A DNA stretch of 64,000 bases from positions 62,001 to 126,000 of the forward strand of contig JACJYZ010000002.1 of assembly GCA_020635855.1 (NCBI GenBank), read 5' to 3'. A program made the position numbers and the translations under genes. Position 1 is the stretch's first letter; each line of letters starts with the position of its first letter. A model generated the notes under the pieces. The model made no database searches and was not told the origin of the DNA. It saw only the letters and a list, made by a program, of their open reading frames with translations. Origin of the DNA: Flavobacteriales bacterium (lineage in GTDB: Bacteria > Bacteroidota > Bacteroidia > JACJYZ01). Shown here piece after piece: positions 17,958-27,119 of this stretch.

Positions 17958-17965
17958 TATATTTG
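17958..17965 (+). promoter_or_regulatory. Candidate -7 box in the 17793-18107 gap
   Basis: TATATTTG fits TAnnTTTG, but the nearest TTG is only 14 bases upstream, short of the usual 19-20. It would give a leader of about 135 bases for the gene at 18108. The 315-base gap otherwise holds short direct repeats and no gene. Confidence 0.3.
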
Positions 17966-18060
17966 GAAGGCATGGTTGTTCGTTGATCGTTGATCGTTAT
18001 TGGTTTTCGTTTTTCGTCATGTTGGCGAAAGGCGGATTGTCAATGCATGGTGGGCAAGCG

Positions 18061-18098
18061 ACCAGAAACTACAAACCAGAAACTAGAAACTACAAACC
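18061..18098. repeat. Short direct repeats of a CCAGAAACTACAAA-like unit
   Basis: CCAGAAACTACAAA is followed at once by CCAGAAACTA and GAAACTACAAA, making an A-rich imperfect tandem repeat just upstream of the ATG at 18108. A GTTGATC repeat lies further upstream around 17980. Confidence 0.55.
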
Positions 18099-18107
18099 CC
18101 TATTGTT

Positions 18108-18941
18108 ATGAAAAAATCGGGCCTGTTGCTGATCGGATGTTGCCTGGCATATACTGCCGGCTTTGCCCTGAACCCGTCGCGCACCTATAGCGTGACCCCT
18201 GATGAATATGGCATCGAATATGAAACGGTGAAAATCCCAACCGACGATAAGCTGACATTGAACGGATGGTGGTTCAAACCGGCTGAGGAATCCACCAAAT
18301 GTGTCATCGTCAGCGACGACGGCGACGGCAACATGGCGGATAACCTCGAGATCATTTCACAATTCCTGACCCTGGGATACCACGTACTGGCCTATGATTA
18401 CCGCGGCTACGGAGAAAGCGATGAGTTCGCCATCAAGAATGATTTCTTTACCTACCACCAGTTTTCCAAAGACCTCGACGCCGCCATCGGCTGGGTGAAG
18501 AAGTACCACGCCACCCTGTACACGGTTGACCTGTATGGCATCGGCATCGGCGCCGGACTTTCCATCGGCGTGGGCGCTAACAACACCAAGATCAAACGCA
18601 TCATCGCTGACGGAACCTACGTGTCTTTCCAGAAGCAAAAGGACAAGGTGAAACAGGTGGAAGGCAAAGACCTGAAGCTGCCCATCGGTTACAACAAGTA
18701 TGTGATGGAACCCGAATATGCAGTGGCCGAAAAAGGCATCCACCTGCGTGGCATCCTTTACATCGTGGGTGAGAATGACCCGATCGACGGGCCGGATGAA
18801 CTTAAAGACCTCGTGAAAGCGAAGAAGAAAGAATCGGTGCTGTACGTGGTGCCGGGTGTCACCAATCAGCAAACGTTCACCTCGAACAAAAGCGGATACT
18901 TCGACCAGGTGAAGGATTTCCTGGAAAAGTACACGAAATAG
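18108..18941 (+). CDS. Secreted alpha/beta-hydrolase fold protein lacking the nucleophile (probable pseudoenzyme)
   Basis: 277 residues with an N-terminal export signal; cleavage after AGFA fits, though LLIGC could be a lipobox. The body follows the alpha/beta-hydrolase pattern: VIVSDDGDGN after strand 3, the LAYDYRGYGES loop, and the nucleophile elbow at residues 144-148. The elbow reads GIGIG where active enzymes have GxSxG, so residue 146 is Gly in place of Ser. The late region has ENDPIDGP near the usual acid, but no conserved histidine follows (VPGVTNQQTF). The fold is therefore likely kept and hydrolysis lost, which suggests a binding or scaffold role (inference). Monocistronic, ending at a strong terminator. 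Confidence 0.8.
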   Translation: MKKSGLLLIGCCLAYTAGFALNPSRTYSVTPDEYGIEYETVKIPTDDKLTLNGWWFKPAEESTKCVIVSDDGDGNMADNLEIISQFLTLGYHVLAYDYRGYGESDEFAIKNDFFTYHQFSKDLDAAIGWVKKYHATLYTVDLYGIGIGAGLSIGVGANNTKIKRIIADGTYVSFQKQKDKVKQVEGKDLKLPIGYNKYVMEPEYAVAEKGIHLRGILYIVGENDPIDGPDELKDLVKAKKKESVLYVVPGVTNQQTFTSNKSGYFDQVKDFLEKYTK

Positions 18942-18961
18942 ATCCATGCTGCGTGCATAAG

Positions 18962-18992
18962 AAAAGGAGGTCCTGTTCGACCTCCTTTTTTT
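18962..18992 (+). terminator. Rho-independent terminator
   Basis: AGGAGGTC (18965-18972) pairs with GACCTCCT (18979-18986) around CTGTTC, followed by six more T. It ends the hydrolase-fold gene and isolates dnaG. Confidence 0.85.
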
Positions 18993-19076
18993 GTTGACAG
19001 GCCTTGTTCACCCACGAAGGTTTTTTGTAACAAAGGCCCGCCAACCCCTTATCTTTTGCTATTTTTACCTTCTTGT

Positions 19077-21062
19077 ATGATCCCGCAATCCACCATCGAC
19101 CAGATCCTGGAAGCCGCCCGCATTGAAGAGGTGGTGGGTGATTATGTTTCCCTGAAGAAACGCGGAACCAACCTCATCGGCCTTTGCCCGTTCCACGACG
19201 AGAAAACACCCTCATTCAATGTGTCGCCTACCAAAGGCATTTACAAGTGTTTCGGATGCGGGAAAGCGGGTACCTCCGTGAACTTCCTGATGGACCATGA
19301 GCACCTGTCGTTCCCCGAAGCTGTTCGTTTCCTTGGAAAGAAATACGGCATCGAAGTGGCGGAGGAGGAACAAACCGATGAGCAGAAAGAGGCCGATCGC
19401 ACCCGCGAGAGCCTGTACATCGTGTCCGGATTCGCACAACGCTTCTTCACCGAAACCCTGCATGAGACCGATGAAGGAAAAGCCATCGGGCTGACCTACC
19501 TCCGTCAAAGAGGTGTTAGCCCTGACATGATGGAGCGCTTCCTGATCGGTTTCGCCCCCGACAAGTGGGACGGATTGCTGAAGGCCGCCACTGATCAGGG
19601 CTACAACCCCGAGTTTCTGGACCAGACCGGACTTACGCTTTCCGGTGAAGACGGCCGGCGACACGATCGCTTCCGGGGGCGTGTGATGTTTCCCATCCGC
19701 AACCTCTCCGGCCGCGTGATCGGGTTCGGCGGACGTACCCTTCGTACCGATAAGAAAACAGCCAAATACATCAACTCTCCGGAGAGTGAGATCTACCACA
19801 AAAGCAATGTACTCTACGGTTTGTTCGAAGCCAGGAAAGCCATTGTTGATGAAGACAGCTGCTACCTGGTGGAAGGGTACACCGATGTGATTTCCCTGCA
19901 CCAGGCCGGCGTGGAAAACGTGGTGGCCTCTTCCGGAACCTCCCTCACCGAAGGACAGATCCGGTTGATCCGTCGCTATACCCCCAACATCGTGATCCTG
20001 TACGATGGTGATGCCGCCGGTATCAAAGCGTCGTTCCGCGGGCTCGACCTCATCCTACAGGAAGGCATGAATGTGAAGGTGGTGCTTTTCCCCGATGGAG
20101 AAGACCCCGACTCGTTTTCCAAAAAACATCCCGGTGATGAGGTGCGAACCTTCATCCGCGACAACAGCAAAGATTTCATCTCCTTCAAAACAGGCCTCCT
20201 CTGGGAAGAAGCCAAAGGCGACCCGATCAAAAAGGCCGGACTCATCAAAGACATCGTACGCACCATCGCCCTTATCCCCGATGCCATCGTGAGGTCGGTC
20301 TACGTGAAAGAGTGTGCTGGCATCCTCGACGTGGAGGAACAAGCCCTGGTGAGTGAGTTGAACAAACTCCGCCGCGACAAGGGCCGCCAGAAATACAAAC
20401 GATCGGAAGAGGCACCGTGGCCGGAAGAAGACGAATATACCGAACGTACCCCCGACAACAGGGTGCATTCCCTTGAGCCGCCGGTGCAGGATACCGGCAT
20501 GTACCAGGAGCGTGAACTGATCCGTTTGCTGCTTCAATACGGTGGTAACGAGATCCTGATAGAGAAGTCAACCGAGGAAGAACAACCGGCCGACAACAAG
20601 CCGGAAATGGTGCCGATGACGGTAGCCAATTTCATGATCGGTGAGTTGCAGGCCGATGGCATCAGCCTGCGCCATGAAGGGTATGGCAGGATATTTGACG
20701 AGATCTGTCGCCTTGTATCCGATGGTGAGGTCCCGGATGAGAAGCAGTTTTTCCGCCACGCGGATCCGACTGTTTCTGCCACCGCCATAGACCTGCTGAG
20801 CTCCCGGTATGTACTGAGCGAAAACTGGGAGAAACGGGGCATCAATGTGGAAACCGAAGAAATGGTGTTGAAGAAATCGGTGTACAAGGTCATATACAGC
20901 CTGAAACAAAACCATGTGATGGACATGATCCACCAGAACCAGGAGAAACTGAAACAGGATTTGTCCGATGCCGAACTGGCCGAAGTAATGTCCATGCAAA
21001 ACCTGCTCAACCTGGCGAAGGTGCAGATCGCCTCCCAACTGGAAAGGGTGATCCTGAAGTAA
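19077..21062 (+). CDS. dnaG: DNA primase DnaG
   Basis: 661 residues, the usual length. The N-terminal CHC2 zinc finger is visible (CPFHDEKTPSF ... YKCFGCGKAG), followed by the primase catalytic core (RFRGRVMFPIRNLSGRVIGFGGR) and TOPRIM motifs (YLVEGYTDVISL, ILYDGDAAGIKA with the metal-binding acids). The C-terminal ~200 residues form the DnaB-binding helical part. It makes RNA primers at the replication fork; its helicase partner dnaB is also in this window but about 4.5 kb away on the other strand. I chose ATG 19077 over an in-frame TTG at 19056. A promoter-like TTG-N22-TATCTTTTG arrangement ends at 19058. Confidence 0.97.
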   Translation: MIPQSTIDQILEAARIEEVVGDYVSLKKRGTNLIGLCPFHDEKTPSFNVSPTKGIYKCFGCGKAGTSVNFLMDHEHLSFPEAVRFLGKKYGIEVAEEEQTDEQKEADRTRESLYIVSGFAQRFFTETLHETDEGKAIGLTYLRQRGVSPDMMERFLIGFAPDKWDGLLKAATDQGYNPEFLDQTGLTLSGEDGRRHDRFRGRVMFPIRNLSGRVIGFGGRTLRTDKKTAKYINSPESEIYHKSNVLYGLFEARKAIVDEDSCYLVEGYTDVISLHQAGVENVVASSGTSLTEGQIRLIRRYTPNIVILYDGDAAGIKASFRGLDLILQEGMNVKVVLFPDGEDPDSFSKKHPGDEVRTFIRDNSKDFISFKTGLLWEEAKGDPIKKAGLIKDIVRTIALIPDAIVRSVYVKECAGILDVEEQALVSELNKLRRDKGRQKYKRSEEAPWPEEDEYTERTPDNRVHSLEPPVQDTGMYQERELIRLLLQYGGNEILIEKSTEEEQPADNKPEMVPMTVANFMIGELQADGISLRHEGYGRIFDEICRLVSDGEVPDEKQFFRHADPTVSATAIDLLSSRYVLSENWEKRGINVETEEMVLKKSVYKVIYSLKQNHVMDMIHQNQEKLKQDLSDAELAEVMSMQNLLNLAKVQIASQLERVILK

Positions 21063-21107
21063 CGTGATGTCATGCGCTTCCACTTGTCTTTACATCCCTC
21101 AAAGTTT

Positions 21108-22949
21108 ATGACCCGCACCCGGTTGCTGGTTGCTGTGATGGCTTTGTGTCTGGCCTCAGCGGTACATGCACAGACCGATTCCACCCGCATCGAACAAAAC
21201 GTAGGGTATACCACGGAAGCGCTCTACGCAGCCTATCCCGATAGCATGGTCAGGCCCGATACAACCCTCGGTTCTTTTCAAAGGTATGATCCCTTGTATC
21301 ACAGTGGTTCTTTCTACGGTCACCTCGGCCAGGTGGGCAGTCCGGTGTACAATTTGATGTTCCGGCCTTACAATGGAGTGACGTTCCTTTTGAGGGAAGA
21401 TCCGTATGCTCCTTATCTCTTTACCGCCGATCGTGTGCGGTACCACCGGTTGGTGTCTCCCTATACCGATCTGTTTTATGTGCAGGGTTCCAAGCAGGAA
21501 CAGGTATTGGAGGTGGTTCACAGCCAGCAGGTCATGCCCACCCTTAACATGGCGGTGCGGTTCCGGCGGATCAATGTGCCCGGCTTCTACAGCCGCCAGC
21601 AGGCCGGCCATTCATCCTTCGCTTTCAGCACATGGTACCGCGCCCGGTCGGGCAAATACTCCGCTTTCGGAGCAGCGGTGATCAACAAGGTGGTGCATCT
21701 TGAGAATGGTGGACTCACATCCGATACCATCTTCGAACAAAACCTGAATGCCAGTCGCAATGCCTACCCTGTGAACCTCGCCAGCGCAGGCAGCGGTGAA
21801 CGGCACAACGGATTTCGGATCAAACAGGTGGTGCACTTCAAGGGAACCCCGGACTCGGTTCGTGCGGAGAACACCTGTTGCAGGTCGGATGTCTTTCATG
21901 CGTTTTCCTTTGACAAGTCTTCTTTCTGGTATTATGATGATGCACCCGCGTCCGGATATTACAACCAGGTCTTCCTTGATTCCACCCGAACCATGGATTC
22001 GGTACACGTGGAACACATGCGCAATGAATTGGGATGGGAGGTGGGCCAGGCCATGGCATTCCGTGCCACATTCAGTCATGATCAGCATACACTCCGCGGA
22101 CCCTGCGGGGATACTACCCTGACAGACCTCGCCCTTCACGCACATGCGGCATGGCAGCCCGGGAAAAGCCGCGCGGAAGCATCGCTCTCTTACGGCCTTG
22201 ACGGATACAATTCCGATGCCCTGCAGTTCGCCGCTTCCTTCCTGACACCCCTGAAAGGAAAATACAGCCTCCGGGTGTGGGCCGACGCCGGCCAACACCG
22301 ACCTTCCTGGATGATGATACAGTATGCAGGCAACCACCAACAATGGAGGCATGTGCGGGTTGATTACAACATGGAACAACAACAGGGAGCAGGCATGCAA
22401 TTCATCGGTGCACCGGGCGATACGTTGGGTATGCGCATACGGCAGGTGAACGGTTACCTGTATTATGATGCGTTTGCCATGCCTTCGCAATTGACGTCGG
22501 GTGTGACGGTGTGGGAAGCAGCTTTGCAGAAGAAAGTGAACTGGCGCAACATCAATCTGGAAGCGCAAGGTGTTTTCCAGAAGGAGGTGGGTACCGATGT
22601 GCTGCACCTCCCACAGTTTCTGCTGCGGTCATCCATCTATTATGAAAACTGGTTGTTCTCAAAAGCGCTGCTTGCCCGTATCGGCGTGGATGTAACCTAC
22701 CACAGCGGATTTTATGGTCGTGCCTGGATGCCGGCAACCGGGCAGTTTTACCTGCAATGGGAACGCGAAGTGGGCGACTATCCCTACGCCGATGTGTTCA
22801 TCGACCTCCGCATCAAACGGGTGAGGGCGTTTGTGATGATGCAACACATCAATGAAGGCATGCTGCCTTACACGTATTACCTGACACCTCATCATCCGAT
22901 GGCAGACCGGGCCTTCAAGCTCGGACTCAACTGGCGTTTCTTCGATTGA
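21108..22949 (+). CDS. Putative porin (Porin_10-like outer membrane barrel)
   Basis: About 613 residues from ATG 21108; a signal peptide (LLVAVMALCLASAVHA, then QTDS) supports this start. The mature protein opens with a periplasmic segment (YDPLYHSGSFYGHLGQVGSP) and continues as aromatic-rich alternating strands up to a C-terminal aromatic end (GLNWRFFD), as outer membrane barrels require. The pattern matches the family annotated in Bacteroidota as putative porin. Substrate is unknown. It starts 45 bases after dnaG and 10 bases before the next gene, suggesting a short operon with the small hydrolase. Confidence 0.82.
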   Translation: MTRTRLLVAVMALCLASAVHAQTDSTRIEQNVGYTTEALYAAYPDSMVRPDTTLGSFQRYDPLYHSGSFYGHLGQVGSPVYNLMFRPYNGVTFLLREDPYAPYLFTADRVRYHRLVSPYTDLFYVQGSKQEQVLEVVHSQQVMPTLNMAVRFRRINVPGFYSRQQAGHSSFAFSTWYRARSGKYSAFGAAVINKVVHLENGGLTSDTIFEQNLNASRNAYPVNLASAGSGERHNGFRIKQVVHFKGTPDSVRAENTCCRSDVFHAFSFDKSSFWYYDDAPASGYYNQVFLDSTRTMDSVHVEHMRNELGWEVGQAMAFRATFSHDQHTLRGPCGDTTLTDLALHAHAAWQPGKSRAEASLSYGLDGYNSDALQFAASFLTPLKGKYSLRVWADAGQHRPSWMMIQYAGNHQQWRHVRVDYNMEQQQGAGMQFIGAPGDTLGMRIRQVNGYLYYDAFAMPSQLTSGVTVWEAALQKKVNWRNINLEAQGVFQKEVGTDVLHLPQFLLRSSIYYENWLFSKALLARIGVDVTYHSGFYGRAWMPATGQFYLQWEREVGDYPYADVFIDLRIKRVRAFVMMQHINEGMLPYTYYLTPHHPMADRAFKLGLNWRFFD

Positions 22950-22959
22950 TATCCGGCCC

Positions 22960-23607
22960 ATGCTTGTATACTTCATCAGCGGATTGGGTGCCGATCACAG
23001 GGTGTTCAAAAACCTGGAACTTCCAGGCATTGAAATGAAATTCCTTCCGTGGCTGATCCCGGAAAAAGATGAAAGCCTGCACGACTATGCATCACGCATG
23101 ATCCGTGGTATTGATACATCCGAACCCGTGCGGATCGTGGGCGTGTCTTTCGGCGGTATCATGGCACAAACCATCGCAAGCATGATCACTTGCCGGCAGA
23201 TCGTGCTTATATCCAGTGTGCGGTCGCCGGAGGCGTATCATAAGTTTGTGAAATGGGTGAGCAAGGTGAGGTTGGACAAGGTTTTTCCAATGGCGGGATT
23301 GCAACATTTCCCAAGAAAGGGGATGGACTATTACTTCGGACTGGAAACGCGGGAAGACTCCGACCTGCTGCGCGACATGATCGGGCATGCCGACAAATAC
23401 CTCCTGCGATGGTCGGTGGAACAGGTGCTGCAATGGACACCGCCGAAGCTGTCGGTGCGTGTATCACACATCCACGGCACGGAAGACCGCATCTTCCCGG
23501 TGCAGTATGTGAAAGACGCGACGTTGATCCCCGGCGGTGGTCATTTCATGGTGCTGAACAAAAGCAGGGAAGTGGAGGAAGCGTTGGAATTATTAATTAG
23601 GGATTAG
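22960..23607 (+). CDS. Alpha/beta hydrolase
   Basis: 215 residues, cytoplasmic (no signal peptide). The catalytic triad is complete: Ser63 in GVSFGG, Asp176 in HGTEDRIFP, His195 in GGGHFMV. The oxyanion region near ISGLGADHRVF is also typical. It is shorter than most esterases, with a small cap. The substrate cannot be read from the sequence. It starts 10 bases after the porin gene and probably shares its transcript. It contrasts with the inactive-looking relative at 18108. Confidence 0.85.
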   Translation: MLVYFISGLGADHRVFKNLELPGIEMKFLPWLIPEKDESLHDYASRMIRGIDTSEPVRIVGVSFGGIMAQTIASMITCRQIVLISSVRSPEAYHKFVKWVSKVRLDKVFPMAGLQHFPRKGMDYYFGLETREDSDLLRDMIGHADKYLLRWSVEQVLQWTPPKLSVRVSHIHGTEDRIFPVQYVKDATLIPGGGHFMVLNKSREVEEALELLIRD

Positions 23608-23640
23608 GAATGGGGGGAAAATTTCGTGGCAAGTTTCCCA

Positions 23641-23669
23641 CCTCCGCCAAGGCTACGGCGGGCAGGCAA
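23641..23669. repeat. Short GC-rich intergenic palindrome fragment
   Basis: CCGCC and GGCGG arms around AAGGCTAC (23644-23661), followed by GCAGGCAAG. It lies in the 123-base gap between the hydrolase and the toxin gene, which is convergent. It looks like a fragment of a dispersed intergenic element, although no second copy of the same sequence is present here. Confidence 0.35.
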
Positions 23670-23730
23670 GTTTAGGTTATTAACCGGAATGCCTTGCAAA
23701 AAACGAACATCGAAAAACGGTCAACGGATG

Positions 23731-24017
23731 CTAATCAAGTGATTCTTTTGATGCACGCATATCAAGGATCTGTATCTGACCTTTGAGGGGTTTGATTCGA
23801 TAGGTGATGATGGTGTATCGGTTGAGGGGCCTCTTCTTATTTTCTTTTTCTTTGAAACCGGGAGTAGTTCAGGGTATGTCCTGAGTGTTTTGAAGAAGCC
23901 ATGAATATCCTTATGGAAGGCATCCAACTCTTTCCCGGTCCAGTTGGATTCAAGGTATTCCAATATGCGGTTGTAACCTTTGGCAGCCTGAGGGGTCCAA
24001 ACAATTTCTAACGCCAT
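23731..24017 (-). pseudogene. RelE/ParE-family toxin, frameshifted
   Basis: The first ~65 residues read as a ParE toxin (MALEIVWTPQAAKGYNRILE ... TYPELLPVSKKKKIRRG). In this frame the C-terminus is then abnormal and runs to 23721. Switching frame at a GGGG run (23826-23829 on the plus strand) restores a normal ParE end, LNRYTIITYRIKP ... GQIQILDMRAS, stopping at 23731. One missing base in the run explains this exactly. The gene overlaps the antitoxin start-to-stop by 10 bases. The toxin is probably inactive unless the base loss is a sequencing error or slippage restores the frame. Confidence 0.8.
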
Positions 24018-24247
24018 TTGCGCGGGTTGCCCATCACTTCCTCGTGTGTAATCAGTTTGTTCTGGTTGGCTTCCCTTATTCCTGCTTCAATATCAGATCG
24101 TTCTTCATCACTGAGTCTGTCCCACCAATCTGATTCGGTTACTTTTTTGCGGTAGTTCAAAAGGCTTTTGAATACTTCGATAAGGGCAGGGTCTTTCACC
24201 TTGTCCAATTCCGTTTTGATCCACTTGATTTCCGCTTGAAGGTTCAT
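24008..24247 (-). CDS. Antitoxin of a ParE/RelE-type pair
   Basis: 79 residues, acidic and mostly helical (MNLQAEIKWIKTELDKVKD, SDWWDRLSDEERSDIEAG, THEEVMGNPRKWR). The SDEERSDIEAG and final EEVM ... motif fits the small antitoxins found upstream of ParE genes in Bacteroidota. Its stop overlaps the toxin start by 10 bases, the usual translational coupling. It should bind and neutralise the toxin and repress its own promoter, but no clear operator is visible upstream. It looks intact even though its toxin is frameshifted, a combination that can persist because losing the antitoxin first would be harmful. Confidence 0.8.
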   Translation of the reverse strand: MNLQAEIKWIKTELDKVKDPALIEVFKSLLNYRKKVTESDWWDRLSDEERSDIEAGIREANQNKLITHEEVMGNPRKWR

Positions 24248-24322
24248 CTCTTCAGGTTGCTCATGCTTGCTTTACCACCCAAATTACGGCATTTTCCAGG
24301 TAATTGTTGCAAAAGGTCCTTC

Positions 24323-25633
24323 TCACGTCTTCTGCTTCTTCTTCTTTGCTGCCGGAAACAAAATGTTGTTCAGGATCAGCCGGTATCCGGGTGAGTTCGG
24401 ATGCAGGCTGAGGTCGGTCGGCGGGTCGCCCACCAGGTGGCGGTAGTCTTCCGGGTCGTGTCCGCCATAGAAGGTCCATGTGCCTTTGCCGTATTCCCCG
24501 TGGATGTATCTCACTTCATTGGCCGCTTTGGTTTCACCCATCACCAGCACCGTGGGTTTTACATATTGTTTGCGGAATGCAGTGGTTTGCCCCATGAAGC
24601 CCTTGATCACCATTTCGTGGTTCTGGCACAACATGGTGGGTACAGGGTCCCACTTCGCAGAGAACTCGAACAGGGTGAAGTAGTCGAGGTTTTCGTTGAT
24701 CACGCGGGGCGGGGGGTAGTTCGGACTGTTATCGATATTGGAGAACTCGTACTGATAAGGATCGGTGGAGAGCTGGAAATTGGTGAATGCAAAACATTTG
24801 CTGTAATCCAGTTTGCTGTTCATCTGCGGGTCGGCGGCATCTCCGTCGAACATGCTTTCGCAGATGTCAACCCCTTCCGCTGCCAGGGCGATGTCATACG
24901 AATCGGTGGCGGAGCACATGGCAAACAGGAAGCCACCACCGGCGGTGAAGTCGCGGATGTGTTTGGCCACCGCCAGCTTCAGTTCCGACACTTTGGAGAA
25001 TCCCAGCTGGTGGGCCATCGCTTCGGTTTCCCGTACCTGTTCCTGGTACCAGGCGTATTGGGCATAGGCGCGGTAAAACCTTCCGTACTGTCCGGTGAAG
25101 TCTTCGTGGTGGAGGTGCAGCCAGTCGTACAGTGGAAGTTTTCCTTCAATGATCTCTTCATCGTACACCACATCATAGGGGATCTCGGCGTAGGTCAGCA
25201 CCAGGGTCACGGCATCATCCCAAGGTTGTTTGTTCTTGGGTGAGTACACGGCGATCTTCGGGGCCTTCTCCAGCTTCATCACATCCATGTTCACTTCCGG
25301 GTCGGCGATTTCGTTGAGGATCTGGGTCACCTGTACGTCGGCAAGGATTTCATAGGAAACACCGCGGATGACGCATTCGTTCTCGATGGCGCTGTTGCGC
25401 TCGCACAGGAAACTTCCGCCGCGGTAGTTCAGCAGCCACTTGACTTCGATGTTGTGCTGCAGTACCCAGTAAGCGATGCCGTAAGCTTTGAGGTGGTTCT
25501 TCTGGCCGTCTTTGTCCATCGGGATCAGGATGGACGCTGCCTGCAGTCCAAATGAAATGAACAGGCAGGCCGTGAGCAGGATGAATGGAAGCGAACGTTT
25601 AGAACGGCTGGTTCTCGTCGTCTTCAATGTCAT
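24323..25633 (-). CDS. Secreted conserved Bacteroidota protein (often labelled asparagine synthetase B)
   Basis: About 436 residues from ATG 25633, with a signal peptide (SLPFILLTACLFISFGLQAA). The body includes GIAYWVLQHNIEVKWLLNYR, a glutamine-amidotransferase-like elbow region (GGGFLFAMCSATDSYDIA), and a conserved end (WTFYGGHDPEDYRH, PNSPGYRLILNNILFP). I recognise this as the family that databases often call asparagine synthetase B, but no N-terminal catalytic Cys2 and no ATP-pyrophosphatase motif are present, so the name should not be trusted. It is exported; the reaction is unknown. Its start overlaps the end of dnaB by 35 bases. Confidence 0.72.
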   Translation of the reverse strand: MTLKTTRTSRSKRSLPFILLTACLFISFGLQAASILIPMDKDGQKNHLKAYGIAYWVLQHNIEVKWLLNYRGGSFLCERNSAIENECVIRGVSYEILADVQVTQILNEIADPEVNMDVMKLEKAPKIAVYSPKNKQPWDDAVTLVLTYAEIPYDVVYDEEIIEGKLPLYDWLHLHHEDFTGQYGRFYRAYAQYAWYQEQVRETEAMAHQLGFSKVSELKLAVAKHIRDFTAGGGFLFAMCSATDSYDIALAAEGVDICESMFDGDAADPQMNSKLDYSKCFAFTNFQLSTDPYQYEFSNIDNSPNYPPPRVINENLDYFTLFEFSAKWDPVPTMLCQNHEMVIKGFMGQTTAFRKQYVKPTVLVMGETKAANEVRYIHGEYGKGTWTFYGGHDPEDYRHLVGDPPTDLSLHPNSPGYRLILNNILFPAAKKKKQKT

Positions 25634-27113
25634 CCATGCGTGATGACCGTGTGATGGTATTGGGTCCTTCCTCATGCGAATGGAAGGGAGCATCGAAATC
25701 ATTCGTCTCCCAATCTTCAAATTTAGCCAACTTATCAATAAAACGCAGGGGAACGTCAACAAGTGCGCCGTTACGGTGTTTTGCGATGATGATCTCCGCC
25801 AGTCCGCGTGTGGGGTTGTTGTTTTCATCCACGTCCAGTCCATAGTACTCGGGGCGGTAGATGAACATCACCATGTCGGCGTCTTGTTCGATGGCACCCG
25901 ATTCACGAAGGTCGGACAGTTGCGGACGTTTGCTACCGCCGCGGTTTTCAACGGCGCGACTGAGCTGTGACAGTGCGATCACCGGCACATTCAGTTCCTT
26001 GGCGATGCTCTTGAGTGAGCGGGATATGGTGCTGATCTCCTGTTCGCGGTTGCCTTTGCTGTCGCCGCCGGCGGTCATCAGCTGCAGGTAATCCACGATG
26101 ATCAGTTCGATGTTGTTCTGTTGTTTCAGTCGACGTGCCTTTGCGCGCAATTCGAAAACGGAAAGAGCGGGTGTATCGTCGATGAAGAGCGGGGCTTCTG
26201 CCAGGCGGGTGATCTTGGCATTCAGCTGTTGCCACTCGTGGTCTTCCAGGTTGCCTTTCTTCAGCTTTTCAGCTGAGAGTTGGGCTTCCGCCGCGATGAG
26301 ACGATTGACCAATTGAAGCGACGACATTTCCAGGGAGAAGATGGCGACAGGCTTATTGAACTGAACCGCGGCATTGCGGGCGATGGACAACACGAATGCC
26401 GTTTTACCCATACCGGGGCGGGCAGCGATGATATCGAGGTCTGAGCGTTGCCAGCCGGAAGTCACGCTGTCGAGTTTGGAGAACCCGGTGGGTACGCCCG
26501 TGAGTCCGTCGGTGTGGTTGCGTGCGGCTTCGATCTCGCGGATGGCCTGGCTCAGCAGGGTAGACATGCGGTCGTAGTTCTTGCGCACGTTTTGTTCGGT
26601 GATATTGAACAGGTTCTCGCCGGCTTTGTCGAGCAGGTCGAAGGCATCGTTGGTTTCCTCGAAACCGTCGCGGATCATTTCCGAACCCAGCGAGATTAAT
26701 TGACGCTGGATGTATTTCTGCAGGATGATACGGGCGTGGAATTCCACGTTGGCTGCGGAGGCCACGCGGTTGGTCAGCTGGGAAATGTAATAAGGTCCGC
26801 CGGCCACGTCGAGGTTGCCGGATTTTTTCAGTTCGTTGGTTACCGTGAGGATGTCGATGGCTTCCGCTTTGCTGAACAGTTGCTGGATGGCTTCGAAGAT
26901 CATCCTGTTCGCATCCTTGTAGAAACACTCCGGCTGCAGGATGTCGATCACCGCACTCAACGCATCCTTCTCCAGCATCAGGGCGCCCAGCAGGGCTTCC
27001 TCCAACTCAACCGCCTGCGGCGGAACCTTCCCGTGCTCCGACGCAATCGTGGAGATGGCGGCAAGTCCGTTACGCCGTTTCGCGGCTCTGTCTGTGATCT
27101 TCAAATTTTCCAT
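25599..27113 (-). CDS. dnaB: Replicative DNA helicase DnaB
   Basis: 504 residues. The N-terminal helical domain (PQAVELEEALLGALMLEKDAL) precedes the RecA-like helicase core with Walker A (ARPGMGKTAFVLSIA) and a Walker B-type strand (IELIIVDYLQLM), then DLRESGAIEQDADMVMFIYR. No intein is inserted. It unwinds DNA ahead of the replisome and recruits primase. I chose ATG 27113 over an in-frame TTG at 27122. The -7 box TACCTTTG lies 6 bases before the ATG, so the transcript may be leaderless. The next gene overlaps its 3' end. Confidence 0.97.
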   Translation of the reverse strand: MENLKITDRAAKRRNGLAAISTIASEHGKVPPQAVELEEALLGALMLEKDALSAVIDILQPECFYKDANRMIFEAIQQLFSKAEAIDILTVTNELKKSGNLDVAGGPYYISQLTNRVASAANVEFHARIILQKYIQRQLISLGSEMIRDGFEETNDAFDLLDKAGENLFNITEQNVRKNYDRMSTLLSQAIREIEAARNHTDGLTGVPTGFSKLDSVTSGWQRSDLDIIAARPGMGKTAFVLSIARNAAVQFNKPVAIFSLEMSSLQLVNRLIAAEAQLSAEKLKKGNLEDHEWQQLNAKITRLAEAPLFIDDTPALSVFELRAKARRLKQQNNIELIIVDYLQLMTAGGDSKGNREQEISTISRSLKSIAKELNVPVIALSQLSRAVENRGGSKRPQLSDLRESGAIEQDADMVMFIYRPEYYGLDVDENNNPTRGLAEIIIAKHRNGALVDVPLRFIDKLAKFEDWETNDFDAPFHSHEEGPNTITRSSRMDDIEDDENQPF

Positions 27114-27119
27114 GGCCCC

